Shown here: in pieces, positions 15,926-25,146 of the stretch
Layout: each line of letters opens with the position of its first letter
How positions within the stretch are numbered: the stretch's first letter is position 1
Assembly: GCF_014648355.1 (NCBI RefSeq)
Contig: NZ_BMQY01000001.1
Span: 806,001-870,000, forward strand
Direction of reading: 5' to 3'
Source of the DNA: Couchioplanes azureus
GTDB taxonomy: Bacteria > Actinomycetota > Actinomycetes > Mycobacteriales > Micromonosporaceae
DNA: 64,000 nt
Made by a program: the position numbers and the translations under genes
The notes under the pieces: model-generated
The model's database searches: none
The model's input: only the letters and a program-made list of their open reading frames with translations
What the model was told of the DNA's origin: nothing

Positions 15926-16951
15926 TTGACCACACCCACGCTGAGCACGGCGTCGATGACCGGTCTGCGCAAGGCAGCCATCCTGCTGGTGCGCATGGGC
16001 AAGGAGTACTCCTCCAAGGTCCTGGCCAACATGCGGGAGCAGGAGGTCGAGGAGCTCTCGGCCGAGATCGCCCGGCTCGGCAAGCTGGAGCCCGAGGTGG
16101 TCGGCGACGTCATCGACGAGTTCTACGCCATGGCCACGACCAAGCACGCCGGGGCGGGCGGCATGGCCTACGCGCGCGAGCTCCTCGAGGCGTCGCTCGG
16201 CAGTGAGCGGGCCGCGCTCATCCTGGACCGGCTCCAGGCGTCGATGACCGACATGCCGTTCAACTTCCTCAGCCACGCCGATCCCCGGCAGCTGCTCTCG
16301 TACGTCCAGCACGAGCACCCGCAGACCATCGCCCTGGTGCTGGCGCACATCCCCTCGGCGCTGGCCTCCTCGATCCTGTCCGGCCTCGCACCCGAGGTGC
16401 AGTCGGACGTGGCCCACCGGATCGCCGTCATGGACCGCACCTCTCCCGACGTGATCCGCCAGGTCGAGATGGCCCTGCAGCGCAAGCTCTCCACGGTGCT
16501 GCAGCCCGACGAGCTGTCCACGGTCGGCGGACTCGGGCCTCTGGTCGACATCATCAACCGCGCCGACCGCACCACCGAGCGACTCATCCTGGAGGCGCTG
16601 GAGGCCCGCAGCCCGGAGATCGCCGAGGAGATCCGCCGGCGGATGTTCATGTTCGAGGACATCGTCAACCTCGACGACCGGTCCGTGCAGCTGGTGCTGC
16701 GCCAGGTCGAGCCCTCCGACCTCGCCACCGCCCTCAAGGGCGTCAACGAGGAGGTCCGCAACAAGGTCACCAAGAACCTGTCCGAGCGCGGCCGGGAGAA
16801 CCTCCTCGAGGAGATGGACCTCATGGGCCCGGTCAAGGTGCGGATGGTCGAGGAGTCGCAGCAGAAGATCGTCTCGGTGATCCGCTCGCTCGAGGACTCC
16901 GGCCAGATCGAGATCCAGCGTGGTGGCGAGGCCGATGAGCTTGTCGTCTGA
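15926..16951 (+). CDS. fliG: FliG motor switch protein
   Basis: A 341-aa rotor protein. N-terminal FliF-binding domain ('LRKAAILLVRMGKEYSSKVLANM'), middle FliM-binding domain with the EHPQT motif ('YVQHEHPQTIALVLAHI'), and C-terminal torque domain with the charged helix 'LLREVEPSDLATALKG'-like stretch and 'RGRENLLEEMDLMGPVKVRMVEESQQKIV'. It couples stator force to rotation. TTG start with AAGGAGG upstream. It overlaps fliH by 17 bases. Confidence 0.97.
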   Translation: MTTPTLSTASMTGLRKAAILLVRMGKEYSSKVLANMREQEVEELSAEIARLGKLEPEVVGDVIDEFYAMATTKHAGAGGMAYARELLEASLGSERAALILDRLQASMTDMPFNFLSHADPRQLLSYVQHEHPQTIALVLAHIPSALASSILSGLAPEVQSDVAHRIAVMDRTSPDVIRQVEMALQRKLSTVLQPDELSTVGGLGPLVDIINRADRTTERLILEALEARSPEIAEEIRRRMFMFEDIVNLDDRSVQLVLRQVEPSDLATALKGVNEEVRNKVTKNLSERGRENLLEEMDLMGPVKVRMVEESQQKIVSVIRSLEDSGQIEIQRGGEADELVV

Positions 16952-17609
16952 GGACCGGCCGGTGCTGCGCGGTTCGGTGGCCGAGTCGGCCGCCGCCGTC
17001 CGCTTCGGCGTGGACCTGCGCCGCGAGGTACCCGTCGACAGCGCCGCCGTGGAGCGGGCGAAGCAGGAGGCCCGGACCACCGGCTACGCCGAGGGCTGGG
17101 CGCAGGGCCAGCGGGCCGCCGCGCTGGAGGCCGAGACCGCCGCCGAGCGGGCCCGGGCCCGCGAGCACGCGCACGAGCAGCGCCGGGCCGCCGCGCTCGC
17201 GCAGGCGATCAACGCCCTCGGCCGGGCCGTCACCGGCCTGGAGACCCAGCTCATGCCCACCCTGCACGAGTTGCAGGAAGCCGTGCTGGCACACGCCTTC
17301 GAGCTCGCCGAGGCGATCGTCGGCCGGGCGATGGACGACGCCGAGGGGCGGGCCGCCGCCGCCCTGCGCCGGGCCATGAACGCGGCGCCCGAGCAGGGCG
17401 ACATCGTGGTCAGCCTCCATCCCGATGATTTCCGCAATCTCGTCGGCACGGCAACCGACGCCGACTACAACTACGAGGGCCGGCCGGTGCACCTGCGCCC
17501 GGACCCGGCCCTGAGCCCCGGCGACGCCGTGGCCGAGACCGGAACCACCACGGTGGACGCGTCCATCGCCGCCGCCGTCGCCAGAGCCAAGGAAGCCCTG
17601 CGCCTGTGA
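16935..17609 (+). CDS. fliH: FliH, regulator of the export ATPase
   Basis: A 224-aa protein with a long Ala/Glu-rich coiled coil (residues 40-110) and a C-terminal V-ATPase-E-like half: 'HAFELAEAIVGRAMDDAEGRAAAALRRAMNAAPEQGDIVVSLHPDDF'. It holds FliI at the C ring and regulates it. The start was set at the ATG inside the fliG end, preceded by GGCGAGG. It overlaps fliI by 4 bases (GTGA). Confidence 0.9.
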   Translation: MSLSSEDRPVLRGSVAESAAAVRFGVDLRREVPVDSAAVERAKQEARTTGYAEGWAQGQRAAALEAETAAERARAREHAHEQRRAAALAQAINALGRAVTGLETQLMPTLHELQEAVLAHAFELAEAIVGRAMDDAEGRAAAALRRAMNAAPEQGDIVVSLHPDDFRNLVGTATDADYNYEGRPVHLRPDPALSPGDAVAETGTTTVDASIAAAVARAKEALRL

Positions 17610-18913
17610 CCGACGTCTTCCGTAACCGGATCAACGCCGCCCTGACCGCCGCGCGGCCGCTGAGCCGTGGCAAGGTGACCGGCGCCGTGGGGCTCCGGGT
17701 CACGGTGAGCGGCCTCGAGGCCCGCGTCGGCGACCTGCTGCAGATCGGCGAGGGCGACGAGATGATCCTCGCGGAGGTCGCGGCCCTGGACGGCGAGCGC
17801 CTGTCCTGTCTGCCCCTCGGGCCCATCGCCGGCATCGGCACCGGCAGCCCCGTGGTCTCGACCGGCGGCCCGCTGCGCGTGGCGGTCGGCCCCGACCTGC
17901 GCGGGCGCATCCTGGACGGGCTGGGCCGGCCGATGGACGGCGGCCCGCCGCTGCAGGGCGAGATGGTCAGCATCGAGGCCGCGCCGCCGTCGGCGATGGA
18001 GCGCCAGCTCGTCGACGCCCCGATGCCGCTGGGCGTGCGGGTGCTCGACACCCTCGTGCCGTGCGGCCGGGGCCAGCGCATCGGCATCTTCGCCGGCTCC
18101 GGCGTCGGCAAGTCCACGCTGATGTCGATGATCACGCGGGGCACCACGGCCGAGCTCAACGTCGTCGCCCTGGTCGGCGAGCGCGGACGGGAGGTGCGCG
18201 AGTTCATCGAGCACGACCTCGGACCGGAGGGGCTGGCCCGCTCGGTGGTGGTGATCGCGACCTCGGACACGCCGCCGCTGGTGCGGCTGCGCGCCCCCAT
18301 CGTGGCGACCCGGATCGCCGAGTACTTCCGCGACGAGGGTCAGGACGTCCTCATGCTGATGGACAGCGTCACCCGCGCGGCGATGGCCCAGCGCGAGGTC
18401 GGTCTGTCGGTCGGCGAGCCGCCGGCCACCCGCGGCTATCCGCCCTCGGTCTTCGCCATGCTCGCGTCGCTGCTGGAGCGGGCCGGTCCGGGCGCGCGGG
18501 GCAGCATCACCGGCCTCTACACGGTGCTGGTGGAGGGCGACGACCACAACGAGCCGATCGCCGACGCGGCCCGCTCGATCCTGGACGGGCACATCGTGCT
18601 GGACCGCAAGCTGGCGACGGCCGGGCACTTCCCGAGCATCCAGGCTTTGGACTCGATCTCCCGGGTGGCCAACAAGATCACCACCCCGGAGCAGAAGAGC
18701 GACGCCACCGAGCTGCGCCGGCTGATGGCCGCCCATCGCGACGTCCGCGAGCTGGTCGAGATCGGCGCCTACGTGCCCGGCACGAACCCGGACGCGGACC
18801 GCGCCACGGCGATCTGGCCGCACATCACCGCGTTCCTGCGGCAGGGGCTGGACGAGAAGGTCTCCGCGGAGCAGGCCTGGGCGCAACTCCGCCAGCTGAT
18901 CGCGTCTTCCTGA
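17606..18913 (+). CDS. fliI: FliI flagellar export ATPase
   Basis: A 435-aa F1-beta-like ATPase. Walker A is GSGVGKST at residues 164-171, Walker B is 'DVLMLMDSVTRAAMAQREVGLSVGEPP' and 'RGYPPSVFA' is diagnostic of FliI/YscN. It energises substrate delivery to the export gate together with FliH and FliJ. GTG start overlapping the fliH stop. About 190 bases follow before fliJ, with a separate promoter candidate. Confidence 0.97.
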   Translation: MTDVFRNRINAALTAARPLSRGKVTGAVGLRVTVSGLEARVGDLLQIGEGDEMILAEVAALDGERLSCLPLGPIAGIGTGSPVVSTGGPLRVAVGPDLRGRILDGLGRPMDGGPPLQGEMVSIEAAPPSAMERQLVDAPMPLGVRVLDTLVPCGRGQRIGIFAGSGVGKSTLMSMITRGTTAELNVVALVGERGREVREFIEHDLGPEGLARSVVVIATSDTPPLVRLRAPIVATRIAEYFRDEGQDVLMLMDSVTRAAMAQREVGLSVGEPPATRGYPPSVFAMLASLLERAGPGARGSITGLYTVLVEGDDHNEPIADAARSILDGHIVLDRKLATAGHFPSIQALDSISRVANKITTPEQKSDATELRRLMAAHRDVRELVEIGAYVPGTNPDADRATAIWPHITAFLRQGLDEKVSAEQAWAQLRQLIASS

Positions 18914-19046
18914 TCTTTTACAAGTACGGGCACAGAAGCGTCCCGTGGCACACCGGCGATCCCCTCCCGGGTCCAGGCCGTTGCGCCGCGCCGGGCGGAG
19001 CGTCGTGGTCGAGCGCGGAGAGCGGGAGCAGGTCGGGTGCAGTGGC

Positions 19047-19073
19047 TCAGCGCTCTGCGGGAAAGGCCGACCG
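19047..19073 (+). promoter_or_regulatory. FliA-type promoter candidate for fliJ operon
   Basis: TCAG at 19047-19050, 15 bases, GCCGACCG at 19066-19073. The predicted start is near 19080, about 25 bases before the fliJ GTG. It explains the unusual gap between fliI and fliJ. Confidence 0.6.
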
Positions 19074-19104
19074 GGAACATGTACGGCTCTTTCTGGGAGG
19101 TCTC

Positions 19105-19806
19105 GTGAATCGCCTGTTCCGGCTCGGCCCCGTGCTGCGGGCTCGCAAGGCCCAGGAGGACGCCGCCCGTGGCGCGCTGATCCAGTCACGCCAGGAGATC
19201 CGGGACGCCCAGGCGCTGGTCAAGCGGCGGCAGCTCGACCTCGCCGGGGCCGATGCGCCGACCGAGGGCACCGCGCGGGCCATGGTCGCCTCGATGGTGG
19301 CCCGGCAGTCGCTGGCCGCCACGCTCTCCGGCGCGCACCGGATGGTCGCCGACGCGGAGGAACGGACCAAGGAGAAGGTCGCCGAGCTGGCGGACGCGGC
19401 CAAGCGCCGGCGCGCCGTGGAGATGCTGTCCGAGCGGCACGCCGAGACCGTCCGCCGGCACGACCTCACCGTCGAGCAGAACAACATCGACGAGATGGCG
19501 GTGACCTCGAAGGCGCGCAACGCCGCCCGGGGCATCGACGCGACGAGCGAGCAGCGTGCCAACGCGCTGCGCACCGGCGCCGGCTCGATCGCCGACCGGG
19601 CCGCCGCGGCCGCCGCCCGGGAGGAGATCGCCCGCGAGACGGCGTACGGGGTGGCCGCCCAGCGCCCGGTCATCGACCTCTCCGACGCGCGCGTCGCGAT
19701 CGAACGGACCCGCAGCCAGTTGCACCTTGCCGCTAAGCGCTCCCCGGAACCCGCCGAAGACGAAGACGAAGGCAACGCCGACGACGACAACGGGAGCCGC
19801 GCATGA
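19105..19806 (+). CDS. fliJ: FliJ export component
   Basis: A 233-aa coiled-coil protein: 'FRLGPVLRARKAQEDAARGALIQSRQEIRDAQALVKRRQL' is the FliJ-type start, and the whole chain is helical, Ala/Arg/Glu-rich, ending in an acidic tail. FliJ is the central stalk of the FliH/FliI ATPase ring and recycles chaperones. It is longer than enteric FliJ (147 aa). GTG start with GGGAGG upstream. It overlaps the next gene by 4 bases. Confidence 0.82.
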   Translation: MNRLFRLGPVLRARKAQEDAARGALIQSRQEIRDAQALVKRRQLDLAGADAPTEGTARAMVASMVARQSLAATLSGAHRMVADAEERTKEKVAELADAAKRRRAVEMLSERHAETVRRHDLTVEQNNIDEMAVTSKARNAARGIDATSEQRANALRTGAGSIADRAAAAAAREEIARETAYGVAAQRPVIDLSDARVAIERTRSQLHLAAKRSPEPAEDEDEGNADDDNGSRA

Positions 19807-20774
19807 TGGGTGTTCAGGGTGTTCTGTCCCGCATCTCCGAGCTGCAGTCGCACCTCGGGATCGCTCCGGCCGCCACTGGCACCGTTGCCGCTTCCGGCAC
19901 ATCGTTCGCGGGCGCGCTCGCCAGCGCCACCGGCACCACGGCCACCGCCGGCACCGGAGTCACCGGGCAGGCCGTGGTCGACGCCGCCAAGAAGTACCTC
20001 GGCACCCCGTACGTGTTCGGCAGCACCGACCCGAGCAAGGGCCTCGACTGCTCCGCGCTGGTGCAGCGGGCGTACAAGGATCTCGGCATCGACCTGCCGC
20101 GTACCTCGGCTCAGCAGGCCAAGGTCGGCACGAAGGTGGACAGCCTCGCCCAGGCCAAGCCGGGCGACCTCCTGGCGTTCAACTCGCCGGTCGACCACAT
20201 CGCGATCTACATCGGCGACAACAAGATGATCGCGGCGCCCAAGCCCGGCGACCAGGTCAAGATCCAGTCGGTGTACGAGAAGCCCACCCACATCCGGCGC
20301 GTGCTCGGCGCCGCCGACGCCACCGCCGCCTCGGCGGCCACCGGCGCCGGCGCCATCCGCCCGGCGAGCCTGCAGAACTCCGCGTCGCTGTCCGGCGTCC
20401 CGTACGCGGACATGTTCGTCAGGGCCGGCGCCAAGTACGGCGTCTCCCCCAAGCTGCTGGCGGCCGTGGCCAAGGTCGAGTCGGGCTACAACCCCACGGC
20501 GGTCAGCCCCGCCGGCGCGCAGGGCCTCATGCAGCTCATGCCGGGCACCGCCCGCGGGCTCGGGGTGAAGAACTCGTTCGACCCGGAGCAGGCCATCAAC
20601 GGCGCCGCGAAGCTGCTGCGCAACAACCTGAAGGAATTCAAGTCGGTGGAGCTGGCACTGGCTGCGTACAACGCCGGCGGCGGCAGCGTGCACAAGTACG
20701 GCGGCATCCCGCCGTTCGCCGAGACGCAGAAGTACGTCCCGAAGGTGCAGAAGGCTCTGGCCGCCCTCGGCTGA
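19803..20774 (+). CDS. NlpC/P60 plus lytic transglycosylase fusion, probable rod-gap peptidoglycan hydrolase
   Basis: A 323-aa two-domain cell-wall enzyme. Residues 55-165 are NlpC/P60: 'AKKYLGTPYVFGSTDPSKGLDCSALVQRAY' holds the catalytic Cys, and 'PVDHIAIYIGD' the His. Residues 200-320 are a goose-type/SLT transglycosylase: 'LLAAVAKVESGYNPTAVSPAGAQGLMQLMPGTARGLGV' holds the catalytic Glu, ending in 'ALAAYNAGGGSV'. No obvious signal peptide, so it may leave through the flagellar export gate. Sitting between fliJ and fliK, it probably opens the wall for the rod, the task FlgJ does elsewhere. Confidence 0.92.
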   Translation: MMGVQGVLSRISELQSHLGIAPAATGTVAASGTSFAGALASATGTTATAGTGVTGQAVVDAAKKYLGTPYVFGSTDPSKGLDCSALVQRAYKDLGIDLPRTSAQQAKVGTKVDSLAQAKPGDLLAFNSPVDHIAIYIGDNKMIAAPKPGDQVKIQSVYEKPTHIRRVLGAADATAASAATGAGAIRPASLQNSASLSGVPYADMFVRAGAKYGVSPKLLAAVAKVESGYNPTAVSPAGAQGLMQLMPGTARGLGVKNSFDPEQAINGAAKLLRNNLKEFKSVELALAAYNAGGGSVHKYGGIPPFAETQKYVPKVQKALAALG

Positions 20775-20803
20775 GCGTCGGTCCCGACGAGAGGAGGCAC
20801 CCC

Positions 20804-22960
20804 GTGACGAGCTCCGTCACCGGTCCGGACCGCAGACCCGCGGTCGACACCGGAAGCCGTACGGGTGCACGCCCGGGCGACGGCGGCGAGGCGTTCGGAT
20901 CCGCCCTCTCCGCCGAGCTCGACCGCACCCCGGACGACGACGATCCCGGTCGGCTGCGCGAGCGCGCCCGCGCCGGACAGGATCGCGAGCGCGCGGCCGA
21001 GTCCCGCCTGCAGAACCGCGCCGCCGACGAGCGGGCCACCGAGCGCGCCGCCGCGACGCGGTCCGCCCTGGCCCGCGTCGCCGCGGACCGGATCATCGCG
21101 GAGCGGTCCGCCGAGGCGGCCGTCGCCAAGGGCTTCCAGCTCCGCGCGGCCCAGGACCGGGTCGCCCAGCAGCAGCTGGCCCAGGACCGGGCCGCCGCGA
21201 GGCGGGCGGCGGCACAACGGCCCGAGACGGGCCGCCCGGACGACGCCCGGCCGCGGACCACCCGCCCGGAGCATGCCCGCCCCGACAACGCCCGCCCCGA
21301 CGACGCCCGCCTGGACGACGCCCGCGCGGACCGCGGCCGTCCGGACAACCTCCGCCCCGACGGCGATCTCCGGTCCGAGGCCCACCGGCCCGCCGAGGCT
21401 CGCCCGGAGGAGACGGCCGCGCCCGCCGAGGCGACCGTCGCCACGACGGAGGAAACGACCACGGACGAGGCCACCACCGCGCAGGCTTCCGCGACCGCGG
21501 CCGCACAGGCCGCGTCGATGGCGCTGGCGGCCGGCACCACTGCCACACCAACCGCCCCGACCGCCCCGACCGCCTCGCCGAGCGCACCGGCCCCGGCAAC
21601 CGCCGCCCAGCCCGGAGCCATCACCGCGACCACCGCCGCGCCCACGGCTCCGCCGGCCGCGGGAGCGGGTGCGGAGGCGGCGCAGGCCGCCACGTCGGCA
21701 GCGCAGTCGGCCGCGGCGACCGCCGAGGCGGCCCAAGCTGCCACAGCCGGCCCGCAGTCCGTCGCGCGGACGGTCGCGCAGCCCGGCGTTCCCTTGCCCG
21801 CTACGACGCCGTCGGCCGCCCAGGGAGCTCAGACAGCTACCACGCCGGCCGACGCTGTCGCACAGAGCGCACCGGCTCTGCCGGGCACCCCGGCCGCACC
21901 GCCGGCCGCTCAGGCGGCGAGCGCCGCGGCGGGGACTCCTCCCTCGGCGACCACGCCTCAGGCACCGACCGGACCGGTGACGAACCCGCTCGCGGCGTCG
22001 GCGACGGGCGCGGCCGCGACGCCGTCGACCGGCACAGCCGCCCAAGCCGCCGGCCCCACCGGTCCGCAGACCACCGCCGTACCGAATGCACCGCAGGCCA
22101 CAGCGGCGCAAGCTGCTCCCGCCGCCGCCACGGCCACCCCGGCCGGACTCGTGGGCGGCGCGGCCGGCGCCGCGGCCGTGACGGCCGAGACCGCCGCCGC
22201 GCTGCCGGATCCGAACGGCGCCCCCACCACCGACGCCGTCCCGGCCCCGGGTGCGGCGCCCGCGGACCGCTCCGGAACCGGTGGCGGCGCCGCGGGCGGC
22301 TCGGGCAGCGAGCAGGGCGGCGCGAACGCCGGCGGAACCGCCGGCGGCGGGACCGGAACCGGAACCGGCGCCCCGGGTGCCTTCGCACCTGCGACGAGCC
22401 AGGCCGCCTTCGGCCTGCCCGGTCAGGAGAACCCCGCCGGCGTCGCCGGTGTGGCACCGACCGCCCCGTCGGCACCGGCGGCCCCGATGGCACCCACCGC
22501 TCCGGCCGCGGCGGCGCCCCCGCTGCCGGGTCCGGTGGCGATGCAGCTGGCGACCCGGATCACGCCGCTGCGCCTGGACGCCGACGGCGTGCACCGGCTC
22601 ACGGTCAACCTGCACCCGGTCGACCTGGGACCGGTCCAGATCGTGGCGGAGATCCGCAACGGCGAGATCAACCTCCAGCTGTCCAGCTCGACGGACGCCG
22701 GCCACGAGTCGCTGCGGGACGCGATGGACGAGTTGCGCCGCGAGCTGCAGCAGTCCGGTTTCGGCAACGCCACGCTGGACCTGCGCCAGGGCCCGAACCA
22801 GGAGCAGGCGCGGCAGCACTTCGCCTTCATGAACAACGCCAACGGCGGCAACGGTCGCACCGGGGACGGGCGCGAAGCCACGGCACCGGAAGCCACCGAG
22901 ACCGCCACACCGGCGCCCTCGCGTCCCACCGGCAACAGCCGTCTCGACGTGCAGGCTTAA
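20804..22960 (+). CDS. fliK: FliK hook-length control protein
   Basis: A 718-aa protein. The C-terminal 110 residues form the Flg_hook domain: 'RLTVNLHPVDLGPVQIVAEIRNGEINLQLSSSTDAGHESLRDAMDELRRELQQSGF'. This part switches export specificity at FlhB. The long N-terminal ruler is low-complexity: a charged Arg/Glu/Ala stretch (residues 30-130), short RPDDAR/RPDNAR repeats (about 135-190), then several hundred Ala/Thr/Pro residues. The ruler is longer than in enterics (405 aa in Salmonella). GTG start with GAGGAGG upstream. Confidence 0.93.
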   Translation: MTSSVTGPDRRPAVDTGSRTGARPGDGGEAFGSALSAELDRTPDDDDPGRLRERARAGQDRERAAESRLQNRAADERATERAAATRSALARVAADRIIAERSAEAAVAKGFQLRAAQDRVAQQQLAQDRAAARRAAAQRPETGRPDDARPRTTRPEHARPDNARPDDARLDDARADRGRPDNLRPDGDLRSEAHRPAEARPEETAAPAEATVATTEETTTDEATTAQASATAAAQAASMALAAGTTATPTAPTAPTASPSAPAPATAAQPGAITATTAAPTAPPAAGAGAEAAQAATSAAQSAAATAEAAQAATAGPQSVARTVAQPGVPLPATTPSAAQGAQTATTPADAVAQSAPALPGTPAAPPAAQAASAAAGTPPSATTPQAPTGPVTNPLAASATGAAATPSTGTAAQAAGPTGPQTTAVPNAPQATAAQAAPAAATATPAGLVGGAAGAAAVTAETAAALPDPNGAPTTDAVPAPGAAPADRSGTGGGAAGGSGSEQGGANAGGTAGGGTGTGTGAPGAFAPATSQAAFGLPGQENPAGVAGVAPTAPSAPAAPMAPTAPAAAAPPLPGPVAMQLATRITPLRLDADGVHRLTVNLHPVDLGPVQIVAEIRNGEINLQLSSSTDAGHESLRDAMDELRRELQQSGFGNATLDLRQGPNQEQARQHFAFMNNANGGNGRTGDGREATAPEATETATPAPSRPTGNSRLDVQA

Positions 22961-22985
22961 GCTCGCCCGACCAGAAAATTGGGGC

Positions 22986-23012
22986 TAAGCGAATCGCCGT
23001 GCCCGCCGAACC
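22986..23012 (+). promoter_or_regulatory. FliA-type promoter candidate for flgD-flgE
   Basis: TAAG at 22986-22989, 15 bases, GCCGAACC at 23005-23012. The predicted start is near 23019, about 36 bases before the flgD ATG. Confidence 0.65.
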
Positions 23013-23054
23013 TGAGTGCGAGGGTCACCGAGCGACTTCAGGAGGTCCGGCCGC

Positions 23055-23735
23055 ATGACTTCGCCGATCAACGGGTTCGTCAGCAACACGTACGACGACA
23101 AAAAGGCCTCTTCGACGTCGTTCTACACCAACAAGACGACGACCGACGCCGGCAAAAGCAAGAACATCGCCGACCAGGACACGTTCCTGAAGCTGCTGGT
23201 GGCTCAGCTGAAGTACCAGGACCCGTCGAACCCGGCGGACTCCACCCAGTTCCTGGCGCAGACCGCGCAGTTCACGCAGGTCGAGAAGCTCGGCCAGATC
23301 GCCGAGATGATGCAGGCCCAGCAGTTGATCGGCGCCAGCGCGCTGGTCGGCCGCACGGTCACGTACCAGGACGCCAACGGCGCCACGCAGACGGGCGTCG
23401 TCACGAAGACGAAGCTCAACGGAGACAGCGAACCGACGCTTGTGGTCGGGAACATGGATGTGCAGCTGTCCAAGGTCACGGAAGTCCAGCAGACGTCGGC
23501 CGCGCCGCCCGCGGCCGCCGCCACCAGCCCGACCGGCACGACCGGCACCGCCGCGAGCACCGCCTCCGGCAGGACCGGCACCGCCACGACCGCTCCCGCC
23601 GCCCCGGCGGCCCCGGCCGCTCCGGCCGGCACGGCAGCGGCCACCACCGGCACGGACGCCGGTACGACGGGCACCGCTGGACAGACCGCTACCCAGAACA
23701 TTGCCTCCGATTCCGCTACCACGAAGGACAACTGA
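23055..23735 (+). CDS. flgD: FlgD hook cap / hook assembly protein
   Basis: A 226-aa protein with the FlgD N-terminal signature 'DQDTFLKLLVAQLKYQDPSNPADSTQFLAQTAQFTQVEKLGQIAEMM', then a short beta region (LVGRTVTYQDANGATQTGVV) and an Ala/Thr/Pro-rich tail of about 70 residues. It scaffolds hook polymerisation at the tip. I chose the ATG at 23055 because AGGAGG lies about 10 bases upstream. It precedes flgE by 3 bases. Confidence 0.93.
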   Translation: MTSPINGFVSNTYDDKKASSTSFYTNKTTTDAGKSKNIADQDTFLKLLVAQLKYQDPSNPADSTQFLAQTAQFTQVEKLGQIAEMMQAQQLIGASALVGRTVTYQDANGATQTGVVTKTKLNGDSEPTLVVGNMDVQLSKVTEVQQTSAAPPAAAATSPTGTTGTAASTASGRTGTATTAPAAPAAPAAPAGTAAATTGTDAGTTGTAGQTATQNIASDSATTKDN

Positions 23736-23738
23736 CCT

Positions 23739-24959
23739 ATGCTGCGTTCTCTTTTCTCCGGCATCAGCGGCCTGCGCGCGCACCAGCAGATGATGGACGT
23801 GACCGGCAACAACATCTCGAACGTCAACACCACCGGTTACAAGTCCAGCCAGACCGTCTTCCAGGACACGTTGTCGCAGATGGTCAACGCCGCCGGTGCA
23901 CCGCAGAACGACTCGGGTGGTACCAACCCCGCGCAGGTCGGTCTCGGTGTGCGTACCGCGAGCGTCAACGCGAACTTCAGCCAGGGCGCCGCGCAGACCA
24001 CCGGTAAGTCCGGCGACATGATGATCCAGGGTGACGGTTTCTTCATGGTCCGCGGTGGCGGCGAGACGCTGTACACCCGCGCCGGCTCCTTCACCTTCGA
24101 CGCGAACGGCAACCTGACCACGCCCAACGGGCAGATGGTGCAGGGCTGGTCCGCCAACGCCGACGGCGAGGTCAACTCGGCGGGCGCGCCGGAGCCGATC
24201 AAGCTGCCGATCGGCATCAGCCTCCAGCCGGTGGCGACCGAGAGCATGACCTTCACCGGCAACCTGTCCTACGAGGCCGCGCTCAACGACTTCAAGGTCA
24301 TTCCGGTGCCGGTCATCGACGCCAACGGCGCCTCCAGCACCCTGAACGTACGCCTGCAGAAGACCGGCGCCACGCAGTGGACGCTGCAGCTGCCGGACGG
24401 CGTCGCAGACCCGAACGACCCCTACAACGGCGGCACCAGCCAGGCCCTCGACTTCCCCGCGGGCCGGCCCGTCGACCCGGCGGACCCGACCCAGCCGGCC
24501 ACCACGGTGACCCTGGGCGCCTACACCGTCGACGTCCGCGACCTCACCCACTACAGCGGTAACACCGAGGCCCGGGTGAGCGCCTCGGACGGTGCGGGGG
24601 CGGGCATCCTGAGCTCGTACACCGTGTCGAACACCGGCCAGATCGTGGGTGTGTTCTCGAACGGCCTGAAGCAGACCCTCGGCCAGCTGGCCCTGGCGAA
24701 CTTCAACAACGTCAACGGTCTGGAGAAGATCGGTGACTCGATGTTCCGCAGCACCGTGAACTCGGGTCTCGCCCAGGTCGGCGCCGCCGGCTCCGCCGGG
24801 CTCGGCCTGATCAACAACGGCGCGCTGGAGATGTCGAACGTCGACCTGGCGCAGGAGTTCACCAACCTGGTGATCGCCCAGCGTGGTTTCCAGGCGAACA
24901 GCCGGATCATCACGACCTCCGACGAGATCCTCCAGGAACTCGTCAACCTCAAGCGCTGA
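23739..24959 (+). CDS. flgE: FlgE hook protein
   Basis: A 406-aa hook subunit. N-terminus 'MLRSLFSGISGLRAHQQMMDVTGNNISNVNTTGYKSSQTVFQDTL', the 'GDGFFMVRGGGETLYTRAGSFTFDANGNLTTPNGQMVQGW' core, and C-terminus 'LEMSNVDLAQEFTNLVIAQRGFQANSRIITTSDEILQELVNLKR'. It is the only FlgE/F/G-type gene in the window; the length and the FlgD neighbour favour hook over distal rod. It is followed by a terminator hairpin at 24979. Confidence 0.94.
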   Translation: MLRSLFSGISGLRAHQQMMDVTGNNISNVNTTGYKSSQTVFQDTLSQMVNAAGAPQNDSGGTNPAQVGLGVRTASVNANFSQGAAQTTGKSGDMMIQGDGFFMVRGGGETLYTRAGSFTFDANGNLTTPNGQMVQGWSANADGEVNSAGAPEPIKLPIGISLQPVATESMTFTGNLSYEAALNDFKVIPVPVIDANGASSTLNVRLQKTGATQWTLQLPDGVADPNDPYNGGTSQALDFPAGRPVDPADPTQPATTVTLGAYTVDVRDLTHYSGNTEARVSASDGAGAGILSSYTVSNTGQIVGVFSNGLKQTLGQLALANFNNVNGLEKIGDSMFRSTVNSGLAQVGAAGSAGLGLINNGALEMSNVDLAQEFTNLVIAQRGFQANSRIITTSDEILQELVNLKR

Positions 24960-24978
24960 CAACCGCATAACGCCGGCG

Positions 24979-25013
24979 GAAGCCGGGACGGGCCCACGGC
25001 CCGCCCCGGCTTC
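24979..25013 (+). terminator. Terminator after flgE
   Basis: Arms 24979-24994 and 24998-25013 pair over 16 bases with one mismatch and a three-base loop, starting 20 bases after the flgE stop. Confidence 0.75.
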
Positions 25014-25058
25014 TCCATATCCGGCCTAGCTCGCACCCGTAAAGAGACCGGAGCGCGC

Positions 25059-25086
25059 TCATCAGCAACCGGCGCTCCGCCGAATG
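25059..25086 (+). promoter_or_regulatory. FliA-type promoter candidate for flbD-motA-motB-fliL
   Basis: TCAT at 25059-25062, 16 bases, GCCGAATG at 25079-25086. The spacer is one base longer than in the other copies, so this is the weakest of the set. The predicted start is near 25093. Confidence 0.45.
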
Positions 25087-25146
25087 GTCAAGTGAACGGC
25101 CACGGACGGCCCCACCAGCCGCTAAGACGCCCCAAGGACGGATGTC

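Noticed and set aside
21240..21420. Repeats in fliK as a CRISPR or tandem DNA array
   Set aside because: The units are short, irregular and in frame with the FliK ruler; they are protein repeats.
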